Positions 1-9,072 of a DNA stretch of 64,000 nucleotides are shown here, one piece after another. Under the pieces are notes generated by a model that was given only the letters and a program-made list of their open reading frames with translations, searched no databases and was not told the origin of the DNA. The position numbers and the translations under genes were made by a program. The DNA is from Pelagimonas sp. (GTDB taxonomy: Bacteria > Pseudomonadota > Alphaproteobacteria > Rhodobacterales > Rhodobacteraceae): assembly GCA_025210455.1 (NCBI GenBank), contig JAOARQ010000044.1, positions 1-64,000 on the forward strand, written 5' to 3'. The stretch's first letter is position 1, and each line of letters begins with the position of its first letter.

Positions 1-506
1 ATTCCGCAGACGCCGCAGACGCCGCAGACGCCGCAGACGCCGCAGACGCCGCAGACGCCGCAGACGCCGCAGACGCCGCAGACGCCGCAGACGCCGCAGA
101 CGCCGCAGATCTTGAAAGTGCGGAAACCGACGCTGAAATCGTAGCCGCAGAAGAGACCCCTTCGACGGCCGGTGATCAGGATTACGATGGCGATGGTGTG
201 CTGGAAGGTTCGGAGGAAGGGCGCAAACCAGCGCTGCTTGCCGAGCCTCGGGATGGAAAAGCCGATAATTTGAAAGAAATCAAAGGTATCGGGCCAAAGC
301 TGGAGGCCGCATGCAATGACATCGGGGTCTATCACTTTGACCAGATTGCTGCTTGGAGCGACGATGAGGTCGCTTGGGTAAATGCCAATCTGATTGGCTT
401 TAAGGGCCGCGTCACCCGCGACAAATGGGTGGATCAGGCCAAAGTGCTGGCCACAGGTGGTGAGACAGAGTTCTCGAAACGTGTGGACAGCGGCAAGGTC
501 TACTGA
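1..506 (+). CDS. nuoE: NADH-quinone oxidoreductase subunit E, C-terminal extension (5' partial)
   Basis: The gene enters from upstream and is read in the frame starting at base 3. What is visible is not the thioredoxin-like [2Fe-2S] core of NuoE but a tail: about 12 Ala-Asp-Ala repeats, an acidic linker, and a helix-hairpin-helix-like domain (about bases 264-465) with the signature IKGIGPKLEAACNDIG followed by a W-x-DDEVAWVNANL block. Long tails of this sort are known on NuoE of Rhodobacterales. The assignment to nuoE rests on position, immediately upstream of nuoF, and on that family knowledge, because the catalytic part lies outside the window. The tail domain is clearly related to the C-terminus of the next gene. 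Confidence 0.75.
   Translation, partial: SADAADAADAADAADAADAADAADAADAADAADAADLESAETDAEIVAAEETPSTAGDQDYDGDGVLEGSEEGRKPALLAEPRDGKADNLKEIKGIGPKLEAACNDIGVYHFDQIAAWSDDEVAWVNANLIGFKGRVTRDKWVDQAKVLATGGETEFSKRVDSGKVY
2..110 (+). repeat. 9-bp in-frame tandem repeat (unit CGCCGCAGA)
   Basis: Eleven perfect copies of a 9-bp unit run from 11 to 109, preceded by a degenerate copy at 2-10; more copies may lie upstream of the window edge. The unit is a multiple of three and encodes Ala-Asp-Ala, so copy-number change would alter length without shifting the frame. It sits in the linker of the NuoE tail. Confidence 0.95.
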
Positions 507-636
507 GACCTGCGACACCACTATGCCTTGCGCGCGCAAAATCTGTGTGCAAGGCAGTAACTTGGGCACTGTTGGGGAGGAACGGCGCTAATGGGATGTG
601 GATTTCCCGCATCCCGCCATTGATTGGAGCAATGAC

Positions 637-1362
637 GTGACCAAAATGACCCCTTTGAACATGACCCCAGATTTTTCTCCTGCTGTGAAGCTCGTTGCGT
701 ATCAGACCCGCATGGCGATTGAGACCAGTCAGGAAATGATGAAAATGGCGATGTTGCCTTGGCAGATGATGATGGGCGCAAGCGTTTCCCAGCCTGCCCC
801 CGCCAAAGAGCAAGCCTCGGCTGTGGCTAAAGACCCTGCTAAGGGTGTTACAGATACCCCGAAAGTCGACGTTGCTCCGGCCAAACCCGTTTCCAAGGCT
901 GCTTTGGTGGAAACCAAAACGAAACCTGCGCCTGTTACCAAACCGACAGCTAATGCGGAAAAGCCAGTGGTTGCATTGAAATCTGACGCTGTGGCTCAGC
1001 CCAAACCGGAAGTCGCGGCTAAACCGGCACCTGCGGTGACGCCCAAACCGGCAGCAGCTGCAAAGCCTGAACCTGCTGCCAAGGCAGCAGTTGCTGCAAA
1101 AGTGGAACCGGCAGCCCAGACAAAACCGGCTGCTGTGCAAAAGGCTGAGGCGGCGCCAAAGGTTGTGGATGATCTGACCGCGTTGAAAGGGGTTGGTCCG
1201 AAACTGGCGCAGGCGCTGCAGGATGCGGGCGTGACCAGTTATGCGCAGATCGCCAAATGGGGCGCGGCGGATATTGCCTGGGCTGACGAAAATATTGCTG
1301 GTGCGCGCGGGCGCGCCGTCAAAAATGACTGGGTGGCGCAGGCTGCCTCCTTGTCGAAATAA
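637..1362 (+). CDS. Helix-hairpin-helix protein with Ala/Lys/Pro-rich linker, in nuo operon
   Basis: A 241-residue protein of unknown function between nuoE and nuoF. It has three parts: a Met-rich amphipathic N-terminus (about residues 10-45, faintly phasin-like), a long low-complexity Ala/Lys/Pro linker with repeated KPA and KPE units (about 50-175), and a C-terminal helix-hairpin-helix-like domain (about 178-241) containing LKGVGPKLAQALQDAG and a WADENIAGARGRAVKNDW block. That domain matches the NuoE tail nearly residue for residue. I prefer GTG 637, because GGAG at 626-629 sits 7 bases upstream; ATG 646 and GTG 598 are alternatives. Possibly an accessory or assembly factor for complex I, by location only. 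Confidence 0.7.
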   Translation: MTKMTPLNMTPDFSPAVKLVAYQTRMAIETSQEMMKMAMLPWQMMMGASVSQPAPAKEQASAVAKDPAKGVTDTPKVDVAPAKPVSKAALVETKTKPAPVTKPTANAEKPVVALKSDAVAQPKPEVAAKPAPAVTPKPAAAAKPEPAAKAAVAAKVEPAAQTKPAAVQKAEAAPKVVDDLTALKGVGPKLAQALQDAGVTSYAQIAKWGAADIAWADENIAGARGRAVKNDWVAQAASLSK

Positions 1363-1373
1363 GGATGGGGCGG

Positions 1374-1592
1374 ATGTCTGATAAGAACAGCGAACAACGG
1401 CAGGGGCGGGTGATCTCGCTGGTGATTGCCGGGGTTGCGCTGTTCTGGATCGCGGCAACCGCCCTGGGTTCCCAGCTGGGGCTTCCCCAGCGCACACGTG
1501 CTTTGTTTGATCTGGTCGCATTGGCCGGATTTATCTGGGCGATCTGGATGATTTACGGGCTATGGCGCAACCGCCAGGAACACAAGGACTGA
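1374..1592 (+). CDS. Small two-helix membrane protein, DUF5337-like
   Basis: A 72-residue protein with a polar N-terminus and two hydrophobic segments (about residues 14-33 and 41-63), ending in a basic tail (WRNRQEHKD). It resembles the small DUF5337 family that I associate with Rhodobacterales complex I operons. It starts 11 bases after the helix-hairpin-helix gene and ends 3 bases before nuoF, so it is embedded in the operon. ATG 1374 with GGGGCGG just upstream is favoured over ATG 1365, which nearly abuts the previous stop. Function unknown; an inner-membrane accessory to complex I is an inference from location. Confidence 0.7.
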   Translation: MSDKNSEQRQGRVISLVIAGVALFWIAATALGSQLGLPQRTRALFDLVALAGFIWAIWMIYGLWRNRQEHKD

Positions 1593-1595
1593 CAC

Positions 1596-2894
1596 ATGCT
1601 GCAAGATCAGGATCGGATCTTTACCAATATCTACGGGATGCATGACCGTGATCTGGCTGGCGCAAAAAAGCGCGGGCACTGGGATGGGACTGCGGGGCTG
1701 ATTGAAAAGGGCCGCGACTGGATCATCGACGAGATGAAGGCCTCTGGTCTGCGTGGTCGTGGCGGCGCGGGGTTTCCGACCGGTTTGAAATGGTCCTTTA
1801 TGCCAAAAGAAAGCGATGGTCGCCCAAGCTATCTGGTGATTAACGCGGACGAATCAGAGCCCGGCACCTGCAAAGACCGTGAAATCATGCGGCATGATCC
1901 GCATACGCTGATCGAGGGTGCGCTGATTGCCTCTTTCGCGATGCAGGCGCATGTCTGCTATATCTATATCCGTGGCGAATACATTCGCGAACGCGAGGCG
2001 TTGCAGGCTGCGATTGACGAGGCCTATGATGCTGGTCTGCTCGGGAAAAATGCGGCGGGTTCGGGTTGGGATTTTGATCTTTATCTGCACCATGGTGCTG
2101 GGGCCTATATCTGCGGTGAAGAAACCGCTTTGATTGAAAGCCTTGAGGGAAAGAAAGGCATGCCACGCATGAAGCCACCTTTCCCGGCAGGCGCGGGGCT
2201 TTATGGCTGCCCGACCACCGTGAACAATGTCGAATCCATTGCGGTTGTGCCTACGATCCTGCGGCGCGGTGCATCATGGTTTGCGGGGTTTGGCCGTCAG
2301 AACAACGCAGGCACCAAACTGTTTGCGATCTCGGGCCACGTGAACACCCCCTGTGTCGTCGAAGAGGCGATGTCGATCAGCTTTGAAGAGCTGATAGAAA
2401 AGCATTGTGGCGGTATTCGCGGCGGTTGGGATAACCTGAAAGCGGTCATTCCCGGTGGGTCATCGGTGCCCTGTGTGCGCGGTGAAAAGATGAAAGATGC
2501 CATCATGGATTTTGATTACCTGCGTGGTGATCTCGGATCCGGTCTTGGTACCGCTGCCGTGATTGTGATGGACAATTCCACCGACATCATCAAGGCGATC
2601 TGGCGTTTGTCGAAATTTTATAAACACGAAAGCTGCGGCCAGTGTACGCCCTGCCGCGAAGGCACCGGCTGGATGATGCGTGTGATGGATCGTCTGGTAA
2701 AAGGCGAAGCCGAAATCGAAGAGATCGACATGCTCTGGGATGTGACCAAACAGGTGGAGGGGCATACGATCTGCGCTCTTGGGGATGCGGCAGCCTGGCC
2801 GATCCAGGGTTTGATCCGCAACTTCCGCGATGAGATCGAAGACCGCATAAAAGTGCAGAAGTCCGGGAAAATCAGCGCCATCGCCGCTGAGTGA
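1596..2894 (+). CDS. nuoF: NADH-quinone oxidoreductase subunit F
   Basis: NADH-binding, FMN- and [4Fe-4S] (N3)-carrying subunit of the peripheral arm of complex I, where NADH is oxidised. The 432-residue length is normal. Visible motifs are the NADH/FMN glycine-rich segment [10 protein letters not shown] (residues 54-63), [14 protein letters not shown] in the FMN region, and the iron-sulfur motif [12 protein letters not shown] with Cys347, 350 and 353 plus Cys393 in HTICALGDA. It follows the small DUF5337-like gene by 3 bases and is followed by a terminator-like hairpin, so part of the transcription may stop here. Confidence 0.97.
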   Translation: MLQDQDRIFTNIYGMHDRDLAGAKKRGHWDGTAGLIEKGRDWIIDEMKASGLRGRGGAGFPTGLKWSFMPKESDGRPSYLVINADESEPGTCKDREIMRHDPHTLIEGALIASFAMQAHVCYIYIRGEYIREREALQAAIDEAYDAGLLGKNAAGSGWDFDLYLHHGAGAYICGEETALIESLEGKKGMPRMKPPFPAGAGLYGCPTTVNNVESIAVVPTILRRGASWFAGFGRQNNAGTKLFAISGHVNTPCVVEEAMSISFEELIEKHCGGIRGGWDNLKAVIPGGSSVPCVRGEKMKDAIMDFDYLRGDLGSGLGTAAVIVMDNSTDIIKAIWRLSKFYKHESCGQCTPCREGTGWMMRVMDRLVKGEAEIEEIDMLWDVTKQVEGHTICALGDAAAWPIQGLIRNFRDEIEDRIKVQKSGKISAIAAE

Positions 2895-2912
2895 CATGAT
2901 GAAAATCAAGAC

Positions 2913-2943
2913 AAAGGGCTCCCTTCGGGCGCCTTTTATTTTT
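2913..2943 (+). terminator. Terminator-like hairpin after nuoF
   Basis: An interrupted stem AAAGG-CCC / GGG-CCTTTT with a TTC loop is followed by ATTTTT. It is imperfect but has the layout of a Rho-independent terminator and lies 18 bases after the nuoF stop, inside what is otherwise one long operon. Confidence 0.55.
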
Positions 2944-3223
2944 GAGATGGTGGGATACATTTGGCCGAGGTGAACGGCGACGGGATTGGTTTGAGGCACA
3001 TGGAGATCAGCATCTTGTGATGTGGCGGGCACCCGAAAGGCATCCACCAAAGCTGGAAGGGGCGCTAGAGCGTCTTGACCTTCGCCGCCGCAAGGGAGAC
3101 ACTGCTGGGGCTTTAGGCTGGTCTTGCCTGTAAGAAGCATAGAGGTGGCGCAAAGTGACAAGCGCTTGAGTTATCTTAGAAATTCCGCCAATTCCGCGCG
3201 GTGCAGAATTTGGGAGCAGGAAA
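2944..3223. other. 280-bp gap after nuoF with no supported gene
   Basis: After the hairpin downstream of nuoF there is about 280 bp in which I cannot support a gene. The plus strand is broken by several stops in two frames. The third plus-strand ORF (2942-3133) and the minus-strand ORFs lack recognisable domains and ribosome-binding sites. It could be a decayed gene or leader DNA for the lipoprotein gene that follows. Confidence 0.5.
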
Positions 3224-3580
3224 ATGATTATACGCATCCTCTTGATTGCGAGCGTGTCTCTTTCGGTGGCTGGCTGTAGCCGTCTGGGAATTGGAAATTG
3301 GCAGGGCCGTGATCGGGTTGCCTTTGACGGGGTGGAGTTCAGAGGGGCAGCCAAATCCAGCGATAGCAGATCGCGTCAGCACTTTGTTTCGACGGTCAAA
3401 GGTGCCTCTCAATCTCTGGAAGGCGCGATCAGCGCCGCCGAATATGAAGGCACCCGCCATTGCATTCGCTACTATGGGTCTTCCGAAATCTCCTGGGATG
3501 TGGGGCCTGACACGCCGCGCGATGCCTTGGTTATCGAAAATGACACCGTGACACTGATCGGAACCTGCATCGAAAACTAA
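3224..3580 (+). CDS. Small putative lipoprotein between nuoF and nuoG
   Basis: A 118-residue protein with a short N-terminal hydrophobic segment and a lipobox-like VAGC motif (Cys18), so probably a lipoprotein anchored in the envelope. The mature part has a Ser-rich segment and two further cysteines in ATRHC-like and IGTC contexts (near the middle and the C-terminus), which could form a disulfide. GGAGCAGG lies just upstream of the ATG. I do not recognise the family. It is flanked by terminators, at 2913-2943 and 3635-3667, so it may be its own transcription unit within the nuo region. Confidence 0.65.
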   Translation: MIIRILLIASVSLSVAGCSRLGIGNWQGRDRVAFDGVEFRGAAKSSDSRSRQHFVSTVKGASQSLEGAISAAEYEGTRHCIRYYGSSEISWDVGPDTPRDALVIENDTVTLIGTCIEN

Positions 3581-3634
3581 TCGGGGATTTTCGCCGAAAA
3601 ACAGCGGTTTGCGCCGTTGATATTGCATATCAGA

Positions 3635-3667
3635 CCTGAGGCCCCCCAGATTGGCCTCAGGTTTTTT
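3635..3667 (+). terminator. Rho-independent terminator
   Basis: A perfect 9-bp stem CCTGAGGCC / GGCCTCAGG with a 9-base loop is followed directly by TTTTTTG. This is one of the clearest terminators in the window, and it separates the small lipoprotein gene from the DUF5333-like gene. Confidence 0.9.
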
Positions 3668-3685
3668 GTTTCAAAGGAGGCCTGA

Positions 3686-4078
3686 ATGCGCCTTGTACCT
3701 ACCTTGATAGTTTGTCTGGCTCTGGCGACCCCCACGCTGGCCAAGCCACCGCTGCGCGATGTTCCAGCGATTGATAATGGATTGATGATCCTTGGCATTG
3801 CTGACGAAATTCGCAAGTCCTGCGACGGGATCAATGCGCGTATGTTTGCGGCGCTGTCCCGTATCAATGGCCTGAAATCGAAGGCGCGTGAAATGGGCTA
3901 TTCTGACAGTGAGATTAAAGCCTATACCTCTTCGTCGTCCGAGAAAGCTAGGATGCGGAAAAAGGCGGAAAACTGGCTGGCTGGTCAGGGGGTGTCCAAG
4001 GCAAACAAAGCGCAGTTTTGTGCCTTTGGCAGGCAGCAGATGAAGCAGCGTACCAGCATTGGTAAACTGCTGCGTTAA
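3686..4078 (+). CDS. Secreted DUF5333-like protein
   Basis: A 130-residue protein with a Sec signal peptide (hydrophobic residues 4-18, cleavage near TLA-KPP). The mature protein is small, basic and helical, with two cysteines (one in RKSCDG, one in AQFCAFG) that may pair in the periplasm. It resembles the DUF5333 family described from Rhodobacterales; function unknown. AAAGGAGG lies 8-10 bases before the ATG. It stands just after a strong terminator and before the structured leader of nuoG, so it is likely transcribed separately from nuoF. Confidence 0.7.
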   Translation: MRLVPTLIVCLALATPTLAKPPLRDVPAIDNGLMILGIADEIRKSCDGINARMFAALSRINGLKSKAREMGYSDSEIKAYTSSSSEKARMRKKAENWLAGQGVSKANKAQFCAFGRQQMKQRTSIGKLLR

Positions 4079-4098
4079 CCAAGTGATTCAATCAGGTA

Positions 4099-4298
4099 TT
4101 AAGCCCTTATAAGTCTATTTACACCAAAGGGTTAAGGGATCGACCGGTTTCAGGGGGTATATATTCGGAAGCGAAAATATAACCCCCGTCCCCGCGTCGA
4201 TTTTACCCGTTTTTGGGCACTACAAACACTAGTCACGCGCGCGCTGCCGGGCTAGAAAATACCCGACCGCAACCCATCACCCGGCGGGGGCTTCCCGC
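4099..4298 (+). promoter_or_regulatory. Highly structured leader region upstream of nuoG
   Basis: Several stem-loops lie in the 242-bp gap before nuoG. Stem 1 is TTAAgCCCTT / AAGGGTTAA (4099-4135). A 9-bp outer stem ATCGACCGG / CCG-GTCGAT (4139-4147 with 4192-4201) encloses a long stem GGGGGTATATATTC / GAAAATATAACCCCC (4153-4187) and is followed by TTTT. Smaller stems are CGGG/CCCG (4248-4265) and GCGGG/CCCGC (4284-4298). The 4139-4205 element could be a terminator, an attenuator or a short stable RNA. No known riboswitch was recognised. Confidence 0.5.
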
Positions 4299-4320
4299 TA
4301 CGGAACTGGAAAGGCTGGGC

Positions 4321-6339
4321 ATGTCCGATACTCGTAAGATTGTCATTGATGGAACAGAGGTTGAGGTGGATGGCGCGCTGACGCTGATTCAGGCCTGCGA
4401 AGAGGCCGGGATCGAAGTGCCGCGTTTTTGCTATCACGAACGGCTGTCCATCGCTGGGAATTGCCGGATGTGTCTTGTCGAAGTTGTAGGCGGTCCCCCC
4501 AAACCTGCCGCGTCCTGCGCGATGCAGGTGCGCGATTTGCGCCCGGGGCCCGAAGGGCAGCCGCCGGTTGTGAAAACCAATAGCCCGATGGTGAAAAAGG
4601 CCCGCGAAGGGGTGATGGAGTTCATGCTCATCAACCATCCGCTGGATTGCCCGATTTGCGATCAGGGGGGCGAATGTGATCTGCAGGATCAAGCGATGGC
4701 CTATGGGCTGTCCACCACGCGGTTTAACGAAGCAAAGCGTGCGGTTGATGATCTGAACCTTGGGCCACTGGTCGAAACTCATATGACACGTTGCATCAGC
4801 TGTACCCGCTGCGTGCGCTTCACCACCGAGGTGGCGGGTATTACCCAGATGGGGCAGACGGGGCGTGGCGAAGATGCGGAAATTACGTCGTATTTGAACG
4901 AAACGCTTGATTCGAACCTTCAGGGCAACATCATTGACCTTTGTCCCGTTGGGGCGCTGGTTTCAAAACCCTATTCCTTCACCGCCCGCCCCTGGGAGCT
5001 GACTAAGACTGAAACCATTGATGTGATGGATGCGCTTGGGTCAAACATTCGCGTGGATACCAAAGGTCGCGAAGTGATGCGGATTATGCCGCGCAACCAT
5101 GATGGCGTGAATGAAGAGTGGCTTTCTGATAAATCGCGGTTTGTCTGGGATGGTCTGCGCCGCCAGCGTCTTGATCGCCCCTATCTGCGCGAAAACGGCC
5201 GCTTACGTCCGGCGACTTGGGGCGAAGCCTTGGCAAAATCCGCCGAGGCCATCAAAGGCGCGACCAAGCTGGGGGGGCTGGTCGGCGATCTTGTCTCGAC
5301 CGAAGCGGCCTTTAGCCTGAAGCAACTGGTCGAAACGCAGGGCGGCGTGGTTGAATGCCGTGTTGATGGGGCGCGACTGCCGGAAGGCAATCGCTCTGGC
5401 TATGTTGGAACAGCTAAAATCGAAGATCTCGATGATGCTAAATTCATCCTGATGATCGGCACAAATCCGCGTGATGAGGCCCCAGTGCTGAACGCGCGTA
5501 TCCGCAAAGCCTGGAATGCTGGCGCAGATGTGGCGTTGATTGGGCAAGCCGTTGATCTGACATATGATTATGTCCACATGGGCACAGATCGTGAGGCGCT
5601 GGTCAAACTGCAATCGCATGACTTCGGCCCGGTGAAAGAGGCCGCTTCGGTGATTGTGATCGGGCAGGGTGCTCTGCAAGAAGCAGATGGCGCAGCTGTG
5701 CTGGCGGCGGCGATGGATGTTGTCGAAAAGACCAACAGCAAACTCTTGGTGCTGCATACCGCAGCGGGGCGTGTTGGTGCGATGGATGTCGGGGCCACCA
5801 ATGAAGGTGGGCGCAATGCTGTTTCTGACTGTGATGTGGTCTATAATCTGGGCGCGGATGAGGTCGAAATCGGTGAAGGGGCCTTTGTGATCTATCAAGG
5901 CAGTCATGGCGATCGCGGCGCGCATCGTGCGGATGTGATCTTGCCGGGCGCCGCCTACACCGAGGAATCCGGCCTGTTTGTGAACACCGAAGGGCGGCCA
6001 CAATTGGCGCAACGTGCTGGTTTCGCTCCGGGTGAGGCCAAGGAAAACTGGGCGATCCTTCGGGCGCTTTCCGCTGAGATCGACGCAACACAGCCATGGA
6101 ATACTCAGGCGGGGCTGCGTCAGGCGATGGTCGAGGCCGTGCCGCATCTGGCCAAAATCGATCAGGTGCCTGAAAACGACTGGCAGGCTTTGGAGATTGA
6201 TAAACTGGGGTCGGCAACGTTCAAAAATGCGTTGGGCGAGTTTTATCTTACCAATCCCATTGCACGGGCGTCTGAATTGATGGCGGAACTGGCACGAAAC
6301 GCCAAAGATCGCGCCACCACTCAGATGGCGGCTGAATAA
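4321..6339 (+). CDS. nuoG: NADH-quinone oxidoreductase subunit G
   Basis: The large iron-sulfur subunit of the complex I peripheral arm, passing electrons from NuoF/E towards NuoI/B. It has 672 residues from ATG 4321, chosen because GGAAAGG lies just upstream and the protein then begins [11 protein letters not shown] like its homologues; the frame stays open upstream to TTG 4213. Ligands seen: [2Fe-2S] Cys37, 48, 51 and 66; a His-Cys cluster with His106, Cys110, 113 and 119; and a [4Fe-4S] cluster with Cys158, 161, 164 and 208. The rest is the molybdopterin-oxidoreductase-like domain. It is preceded by a structured leader and followed 3 bases later by a lipoprotein gene. Confidence 0.97.
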   Translation: MSDTRKIVIDGTEVEVDGALTLIQACEEAGIEVPRFCYHERLSIAGNCRMCLVEVVGGPPKPAASCAMQVRDLRPGPEGQPPVVKTNSPMVKKAREGVMEFMLINHPLDCPICDQGGECDLQDQAMAYGLSTTRFNEAKRAVDDLNLGPLVETHMTRCISCTRCVRFTTEVAGITQMGQTGRGEDAEITSYLNETLDSNLQGNIIDLCPVGALVSKPYSFTARPWELTKTETIDVMDALGSNIRVDTKGREVMRIMPRNHDGVNEEWLSDKSRFVWDGLRRQRLDRPYLRENGRLRPATWGEALAKSAEAIKGATKLGGLVGDLVSTEAAFSLKQLVETQGGVVECRVDGARLPEGNRSGYVGTAKIEDLDDAKFILMIGTNPRDEAPVLNARIRKAWNAGADVALIGQAVDLTYDYVHMGTDREALVKLQSHDFGPVKEAASVIVIGQGALQEADGAAVLAAAMDVVEKTNSKLLVLHTAAGRVGAMDVGATNEGGRNAVSDCDVVYNLGADEVEIGEGAFVIYQGSHGDRGAHRADVILPGAAYTEESGLFVNTEGRPQLAQRAGFAPGEAKENWAILRALSAEIDATQPWNTQAGLRQAMVEAVPHLAKIDQVPENDWQALEIDKLGSATFKNALGEFYLTNPIARASELMAELARNAKDRATTQMAAE

Positions 6340-6342
6340 TCG

Positions 6343-6744
6343 GTGCCGCTGCGGCCGGTCATATCCCTGTTGGCCCTTTGCCTTGGGCTGAGCGCCTGTG
6401 GTGCGGAAACCGCGTCGCGCGGTTCTGCTGCGTTTACCCCCGATTATGGTGGTGTTGATACACGTCTTTTAGACGGTGATCTTGTCAGTTTTCTGGTTGA
6501 GATGCGCGGCGCGCGGGATCGGGCAGATGTGCATGACTATGCGGAATGTGCTGCGGCTCAATATGCATTGATACGGGGGTACGGATTTGCGCGCCACCTG
6601 CGTACCAATGTGATGAAACGGGGGGATATCTGGCAGGGGGATGCGGTTTATACCATCTCTGCGGCTTTGCCCCGGGGATTGAAAACCATCGACGCGGAAG
6701 TGGTCGCTTCGCATTGCGTCGAAAACGGAATACCGATGGTGTGA
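6343..6744 (+). CDS. Small putative lipoprotein between nuoG and nuoH
   Basis: A 133-residue protein starting at GTG 6343, 3 bases after the nuoG stop. It has a lipoprotein signal: hydrophobic residues 6-17 and lipobox LSAC with Cys19. The mature part holds a [11 protein letters not shown] segment, a basic middle and a terminal cysteine (ASHCVENG). I do not recognise a family. nuoH follows 7 bases later, so it is cotranscribed with complex I. Its envelope location would place it on the periplasmic side of the membrane arm. Confidence 0.65.
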   Translation: MPLRPVISLLALCLGLSACGAETASRGSAAFTPDYGGVDTRLLDGDLVSFLVEMRGARDRADVHDYAECAAAQYALIRGYGFARHLRTNVMKRGDIWQGDAVYTISAALPRGLKTIDAEVVASHCVENGIPMV

Positions 6745-6751
6745 GGACCTG

Positions 6752-7822
6752 ATGGCAGAATTTTTTACCACGCCCCTGGGCACCTTTGTGATCATCTTGG
6801 CGCAATGCCTTGCTGTTCTGGGCTTTGTGATGGTCTCGCTGCTGTTCCTCGTTTACGGGGATCGCAAGATCTGGGCTGCGGTTCAGATGCGGCGTGGGCC
6901 AAACGTGGTAGGCACATGGGGTTTGCTGCAATCGGTGGCCGATGCATTGAAATATGTGGTCAAAGAAGTGGTCATTCCGGCAGGGGCTGACCGCCCTGTC
7001 TTTATGTTGGCCCCCATGACCAGCTTTGTGCTGGCGGTGATCGCCTGGGCGGTGATCCCATTTAACGACGGCTGGGTGATCTCGGATATCAACGTGGCCA
7101 TTCTGTATGTGTTCGCCATGTCATCGCTTGAGGTTTATGGCGTGATCATGGGCGGATGGGCGTCGAACTCGAAATATCCGTTCCTTGGTTCGCTGCGCTC
7201 GGCGGCGCAGATGATTTCCTATGAGGTGTCGATTGGCCTGATCATCATCGGGGTGATTATTTCCACGGGTTCTATGAACTTTGGCGATATTGTTGCGGCG
7301 CAGGATGGGAACCTGGGGCTGTTCAATTGGTATTGGCTGCCGCATTTTCCGATGGTGTTCCTGTTCTTTATCTCCTGCCTTGCGGAAACCAACCGCCCGC
7401 CTTTTGACCTGCCCGAAGCGGAATCAGAACTGGTGGCGGGCTATCAGGTTGAATATTCTGCGACGCCCTTCCTGCTGTTCATGGCTGGAGAATATATCGC
7501 TATCTTCCTGATGTGCGCGCTGACATCGCTGCTGTTCTTCGGCGGCTGGTTGTCACCCTTCCCGGATTTCGGCTCTGACGGGTGGCTGGCCTCGATCATA
7601 TCGGCAGATGGCGTGTTCTGGATGATCGCCAAAATGGCCTTCTTCTTCTTTATCTTCGCCATGGTGAAGGCCATTACCCCTCGCTACCGCTATGACCAAT
7701 TGATGCGTCTGGGCTGGAAAGTGTTCCTGCCGTTCTCGCTGATCTGGGTGGTCTGGGTCGCTTTTGCCGCCAAATTCGGTTTCTTCTGGGGGGCCTACGC
7801 GCGCTGGGTCGTAGGGGGATAA
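6752..7822 (+). CDS. nuoH: NADH-quinone oxidoreductase subunit H
   Basis: Membrane subunit at the junction of the two arms of complex I, forming much of the quinone site. It has 356 residues and about eight or more hydrophobic helices. Conserved segments include RRGPNVVG near residue 50, [21 protein letters not shown] in the quinone-loop region, and [13 protein letters not shown] near the C-terminus. It starts 7 bases after the small lipoprotein gene; the next gene begins 1 base after its stop. Confidence 0.97.
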   Translation: MAEFFTTPLGTFVIILAQCLAVLGFVMVSLLFLVYGDRKIWAAVQMRRGPNVVGTWGLLQSVADALKYVVKEVVIPAGADRPVFMLAPMTSFVLAVIAWAVIPFNDGWVISDINVAILYVFAMSSLEVYGVIMGGWASNSKYPFLGSLRSAAQMISYEVSIGLIIIGVIISTGSMNFGDIVAAQDGNLGLFNWYWLPHFPMVFLFFISCLAETNRPPFDLPEAESELVAGYQVEYSATPFLLFMAGEYIAIFLMCALTSLLFFGGWLSPFPDFGSDGWLASIISADGVFWMIAKMAFFFFIFAMVKAITPRYRYDQLMRLGWKVFLPFSLIWVVWVAFAAKFGFFWGAYARWVVGG

Positions 7823-7823
7823 T

Positions 7824-8174
7824 ATGTCAGATCTCAAGCAAGCTGTTTTGGATGCCCGCTATGTGGATATGATTTCGCTCGGTGATTTCATCGTGCGCGA
7901 TTGCGGGTTGCCTGAGGTGGACGCCGACGGCAACCTCATGCCGCAAGCTACTGAAATTGCGGCCTCTCTGTTTCGTTGGGCAGCAGAAATTCCGTTGGAG
8001 AAGATGGCACCCGCATCAAGTTCTGAAACGTCAGAAGATGACCCCGATGACGATCTATCGGATGAAGAGGATCTTGCATTGGGCGTCCCTGAAATCACTG
8101 AAGAGAGCAAGGCAGAACCTCACCTGAAAGAGGTCCCGTCGTCCGAGCCAGCACCAGAAGAGGAGAAAGACTGA
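7824..8174 (+). CDS. Small acidic protein between nuoH and nuoI
   Basis: A 116-residue protein with no signal or membrane segment. Residues 1-60 look globular ([27 protein letters not shown]); residues 65-116 are a disordered tail rich in Asp, Glu, Ser and Pro. The stop overlaps the nuoI start (TGATG), which indicates translational coupling. Family unknown. A cytoplasmic assembly or docking role for complex I is inferred from location only. Confidence 0.65.
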   Translation: MSDLKQAVLDARYVDMISLGDFIVRDCGLPEVDADGNLMPQATEIAASLFRWAAEIPLEKMAPASSSETSEDDPDDDLSDEEDLALGVPEITEESKAEPHLKEVPSSEPAPEEEKD

Positions 8175-8668
8175 TGGCGACCATGGATTATGGCCGCGCA
8201 GCCAAGTATTTTCTGCTCGCGGATTTCATCAAAGGGTTTCAACTGGGGCTGAAGTATTTCTTTGCCCCCAAGGCGACGCTGAACTACCCGCATGAAAAAG
8301 GGCCGCTTAGCCCGCGTTTTCGGGGAGAACACGCGCTGCGTCGCTATCCCAATGGCGAAGAACGCTGTATTGCCTGCAAATTATGCGAGGCGATCTGCCC
8401 GGCGCAGGCCATCACCATTGATGCAGAGCCTCGCGAAGATGGGTCGCGCCGCACCACACGCTATGACATCGACATGACCAAATGCATTTACTGCGGCTTC
8501 TGTCAGGAAGCTTGTCCAGTGGATGCGATTGTTGAGGGGCCGAACTTTGAGTTTGCGACCGAAACCCGCGAAGAACTATTTTACGACAAGGCCAAGCTGC
8601 TGGAAAATGGCGCGCGCTGGGAGGCCGAGATTGCCCGTAACCTCGAACTGGATGCCCCCTACAGATGA
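8174..8668 (+). CDS. nuoI: NADH-quinone oxidoreductase subunit I
   Basis: The 8Fe ferredoxin-like subunit carrying clusters N6a and N6b, which links NuoG to NuoB in the peripheral arm. It has 164 residues, normal length. The two motifs are [12 protein letters not shown] (Cys65, 68, 71, 75) and [12 protein letters not shown] (Cys104, 107, 110, 114). The start overlaps the stop of the acidic gene; its own stop overlaps the ATG of the next gene (ATGA). Confidence 0.97.
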   Translation: MATMDYGRAAKYFLLADFIKGFQLGLKYFFAPKATLNYPHEKGPLSPRFRGEHALRRYPNGEERCIACKLCEAICPAQAITIDAEPREDGSRRTTRYDIDMTKCIYCGFCQEACPVDAIVEGPNFEFATETREELFYDKAKLLENGARWEAEIARNLELDAPYR

Positions 8669-9072
8669 ATGCTTCGAAAACCCCTTTTGAACTGATGATG
8701 GAACAGGCGCAGGAAATGGCGAAGGCTGTGAACCCAGCGCTGTCATCATTTGACCCCAAAGGCTTCGAAAAGTTTTGGCCAACCATGTCGAAAGACGCCA
8801 TGGAAATGTGGTTTGGAAAAGGGATCAGCAAAAACGGGCTGGATGCGAAAACCCGTCTGTTGCTGACTTTGGCAGGGTTAACCATGCAGGGCGCGCAGGC
8901 CGAAACGCCGATGCGTATGACTGTGCGCCACGCGATGGAAGCGGGCGCAACCGAAGAAGAAATTGCTGAAACATTGTCTCAGATGACGATGTTTGCAGGC
9001 ATTCCCGCTGTAAGCCGCGCCATGGAAATGGCCCGCGAGGTGATCAACGACAAAAAGGATGATGAGACATGA
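8665..9072 (+). CDS. Carboxymuconolactone decarboxylase (AhpD-fold) family protein
   Basis: A 135-residue helical protein. The segment [19 protein letters not shown] is typical of the carboxymuconolactone decarboxylase fold. The AhpD peroxidase CxxC pair is absent, and the protein has no cysteine at all, so a thiol peroxidase role is unlikely. The start overlaps the nuoI stop by 4 bases and the end overlaps the nuoJ start by 4 bases, so its synthesis is tied to complex I subunits on both sides. The substrate is unknown; a quinone-related role is possible but only inferred. Confidence 0.75.
   Translation: MNASKTPFELMMEQAQEMAKAVNPALSSFDPKGFEKFWPTMSKDAMEMWFGKGISKNGLDAKTRLLLTLAGLTMQGAQAETPMRMTVRHAMEAGATEEEIAETLSQMTMFAGIPAVSRAMEMAREVINDKKDDET

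Noticed and set aside
1-110. CRISPR array
   Set aside because: Repeats are 9 bp, contiguous and without spacers; they are coding.
412-1521. 369-residue minus-strand ORF opposite the helix-hairpin-helix gene
   Set aside because: Composition is a mirror of the Ala/Lys/Pro coding strand; no domains or ribosome-binding site.
2942-3161. Gene in the nuoF downstream gap
   Set aside because: ORFs on both strands lack homology, start signals and coherent composition.
4139-4205. tmRNA fragment
   Set aside because: The GGATCGAC-like start resembles ssrA, but no tag-coding segment or T-arm was found.
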